Assembly: GCA_902781315.1 (NCBI GenBank)
Contig: CACZIT010000001.1
Coordinates: 147,679-211,678 of the forward strand
From: an uncultured Prevotellaceae bacterium
Lineage (GTDB): Bacteria > Bacteroidota > Bacteroidia > Bacteroidales > Bacteroidaceae
Direction: 5' to 3'
DNA: 64,000 bases
The notes below the pieces were generated by a model, which saw only the letters and a list, made by a program, of their open reading frames with translations, had not been told where the DNA came from and ran no database searches. Each line of letters opens with the position of its first letter. Position 1 is the stretch's first letter. This document shows positions 62,552 through 64,000 of the stretch, piece after piece. Position numbers and translations under genes: made by a program.

Positions 62552-63066
62552 GGCGGCTGCGCCGCGTACAAAGACGCTTACGCGTCGTGTAAGGCCCTTC
62601 GGGCGTGTAAGGCGCCTTTCGGCGCTGTGTAAAAGTCCCGTAGGGACGGGATAAGGGTTCTTTCTCCGCTTCGCTACGAAAGCGGCAAAGCCGAGCGGCC
62701 AGCCAATTCATTGGCTGGTATGTGCCACATTATTATATATAAGATAGCGTGCCGTAGGTACGCGACATAAGAGGAATAATCCCAAGAATGTCGCTGTACC
62801 TACGGCACACCTATAATTATTTTTGCCCTGTTATACCAGCCAATGAATTGGCTGGCTACCAAAATCCCGTCCCTACGGGACTTTACACGACGCGACAGCG
62901 TCCTTACACGCGCCGAAGGCGCCTTGCCCCGCGCGAAGCGCTTTACACGACGCGTAAGCGTCCTTACACGCGGCAACGCCGCCTTACACGCCCGAAGGGC
63001 CTTACACGACGCGACAGCGTCCTTACACGCTGCGAAGCAGCCTTACACGCGGCTGCGCCGCCTTAC
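62552..63066. repeat. compound inverted repeat made of hairpin arrays
   Basis: Fills the gap between lptD and the HD gene. Left array (62552-62652, about 5 units) and right array (62866-63066, about 10 units) are in opposite orientation. A 24-base block around GTCCCGTAGGGAC (62627-62650) is mirrored at 62866-62888. Between them lie CCAGCCAATTCATTGGCTGG (62699-62718) and its relative at 62836-62855, and GCGTGCCGTAGGTACGCGAC (62748-62767) and its mirror near 62789-62811. Confidence 0.85.
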
Positions 63067-63662
63067 ATGAAGATGGCGGCCCACTGGCGGAAGCGCTCCA
63101 GACCGTCGGTGCCGAACTTCATCAGGGAGCGCTCGGCCTGCTCGTAGGTCTTCTCCTGCAGGAGCTTAGTCTTCGAAAAGAACTTATCGGCAAAGCACAC
63201 CACCTGCTCCTCGGGTGTCTCGGGCATATAGGGCTCGCTGTCGTCGTCGGGCAGCGGCAACGGCAGCAGCTGCGCCACGACCTCGGCCCGCGTGATGCCA
63301 GCCCCGGTATGGCGCTGGCAGACACGGGCTAATTTCTCCTTGATCTGCGCGTCGGCGCCATTGAACACGGGAAGCGCCTTGAACGCCGCATCCTCGGTTA
63401 CGATCATCTGTGCCCCTGCGAGTCCGTGCTGTATGTAGGGTCGCGTGCCGAAGCAACTGATGCCGGGTGCATCGCACTGGCAGATGCCGATGTCGTGGAG
63501 CATGGCAGCGGCCTCAACGAAGTCGCGGTCCAGATGGAGTTCGGGGTGATGGTCGCAGATGGCAAGTGCCTTCCGGGCAACGTCGCTGCTATGCTTCAGC
63601 AACAGGCGTCGCAAGGCATTGTCGTTGGGGTAATAGTAATCGATGATAGCCTGATAATCCAT
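63063..63662 (-). CDS. HD-domain phosphohydrolase-like protein
   Basis: 199 residues. LLLKHSSDVARKAL (His about 24), AAAMLHDIGI (His-Asp about 56-57) and RHTGAGITRAEV make an HD metal site of the kind found in small cytoplasmic phosphohydrolases. EEQVVCFADKFFSKTK adds the last Asp. The substrate is unknown. The stop TAA is the first triplet of the adjoining hairpin array (TTA of TTACAT on the plus strand), so the array begins at the very end of the gene. No partner gene is near. Confidence 0.85.
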   Translation of the reverse strand: MDYQAIIDYYYPNDNALRRLLLKHSSDVARKALAICDHHPELHLDRDFVEAAAMLHDIGICQCDAPGISCFGTRPYIQHGLAGAQMIVTEDAAFKALPVFNGADAQIKEKLARVCQRHTGAGITRAEVVAQLLPLPLPDDDSEPYMPETPEEQVVCFADKFFSKTKLLQEKTYEQAERSLMKFGTDGLERFRQWAAIFM

Positions 63663-63694
63663 TGTCGAGTTGTCGTTGTTATTGTTTGCGTCGG

Positions 63695-63702
63695 CAAAGG
63701 TA
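63695..63702 (-). promoter_or_regulatory. -7 element upstream of the HD-domain gene
   Basis: TACCTTTG on the minus strand, about 33 bases from the start codon. No convincing -33 TTTG was found. Confidence 0.5.
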
Positions 63703-63780
63703 CGAAAAAAAGTTTAAGTACGATATTTTTTTCGCATTTCGCTCACTTATTCGTACCTTTAATTTTCTCCGCTATGCTAC

Positions 63781-63909
63781 GAAAAGTCCCGTAGGGACGG
63801 GGAAGGCGGCGTTGCCGCGTGTAAGGACGCTGCGCGTCGTGTAAGGCCCTTCGGGCGTGTAAGGCGCCTTTTGGCGCGTGTAAGGACGCTTCGCGTCGTG
63901 TAAAAGTCC
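63781..63909. repeat. hairpin array (about 6 units)
   Basis: Units such as GGCGGCGTTGCCGCGTGTAA, GGACGCTTCGCGTCGTGTAA and GGCCCTTCGGGCGTGTAA, several with a TTCG loop, bracketed by GTCCCGTAGGGAC and AAGTCCC. It is preceded (63735-63760) by a copy of the lptD promoter sequence. Confidence 0.85.
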
Positions 63910-64000
63910 CGCTTCCTATGATTTTATCCAAACATATTTAGTTAATATTCTTTAATTCTGTTGTGAGGTCAGCATTTACTCTTCTCTGCATTCTGATGTA
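63910..64000. other. AT-rich end of window, nothing recognised
   Basis: No reading frame, promoter pair or repeat that I can support in the last 90 bases. Confidence 0.5.

Noticed and set aside
62788-63147. 119-residue frame with TTRQRPYTRRRR-type repeats
   Set aside because: It is the translation of the hairpin array and runs into the HD gene antisense.
59181-63909. CRISPR array
   Set aside because: Units are about 20 bases with no constant repeat of 25 or more bases, stems vary unit by unit, and no cas gene is present.

Overview
The window looks like chromosome from a Prevotella-like member of the Bacteroidales. The evidence is a SusC/SusD pair, promoters of the Bacteroidetes type (TTTG, 19-20 bases, then TANNTTTG), C-terminal sorting-type tails on two secreted glycosidases, an endogenous menaquinone pathway and the gene order ftsX - DUF3098 - uppP - truB - queA - folK. 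Most of it is GC-rich. An AT-richer accessory island lies at about 34.6-37.2 kb.

Layout. 0-1.6 kb: end of a menaquinone operon (menC, cut by the window edge, and menE). 1.8-11.1 kb, minus strand: ndk, then secreted glycosidases (GH20, GH5, two GH2) and a radical SAM protein, with a plus-strand gene for a tandem-repeat secreted protein between them. 11.3-14.8 kb: ornithine aminotransferase, a CtlX-type citrulline hydrolase and an arginine deiminase-like enzyme, together a likely route arginine - citrulline - ornithine - glutamate semialdehyde. The P5C dehydrogenase at 40.8 kb would finish it. 15.1-20.3 kb: housekeeping cluster. 20.4-28.5 kb: a polysaccharide utilisation locus (SusC, SusD, GH18, two DUF1735-type surface lipoproteins) resembling N-glycan loci. 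28.7-31.9 kb: divergent rpsO and typA, then a lipoprotein. 32.3-38.0 kb: CPA2 antiporter, PIN toxin-antitoxin pair, a long structured leader RNA, dockerin- and cohesin-like secreted proteins and an unknown protein. 38.2-45.3 kb: pepT, acyltransferase, P5C dehydrogenase, a broken DUF559 gene, an HExxH lipoprotein and pepP. 45.8-50.3 kb: a glycyl radical enzyme (probably hydroxyproline dehydratase), with its activase encoded behind and overlapping a RhuM-Fic gene. 50.3-54.6 kb: GH106 and GH53. 54.7-63.7 kb, minus strand: metH and metF, an LptD-like outer-membrane protein, and an HD-domain protein.

The most unusual content is repetitive. (1) A roughly 36-base GC-rich palindromic element (CCCCACCCC...CCCTCCC...AGGGAGGGG) lies between genes and, in frame, inside or at the ends of eight proteins (menC, menE three times, GH5, GH2, the HExxH lipoprotein, pepP, GH106, lptD). 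(2) Arrays of about 20-base hairpins joined by TTACAC have stems that change from unit to unit while pairing is kept; they flank metH, lptD and the HD gene. (3) Four intergenic arrays have a strict 22-base period but strongly diverged units, all downstream of plus-strand genes. (4) A structured leader at 35.5-35.7 kb has a terminator hairpin sharing bases with an upstream stem, as in an attenuator.

No tRNA, rRNA, CRISPR array or insertion sequence was recognised.
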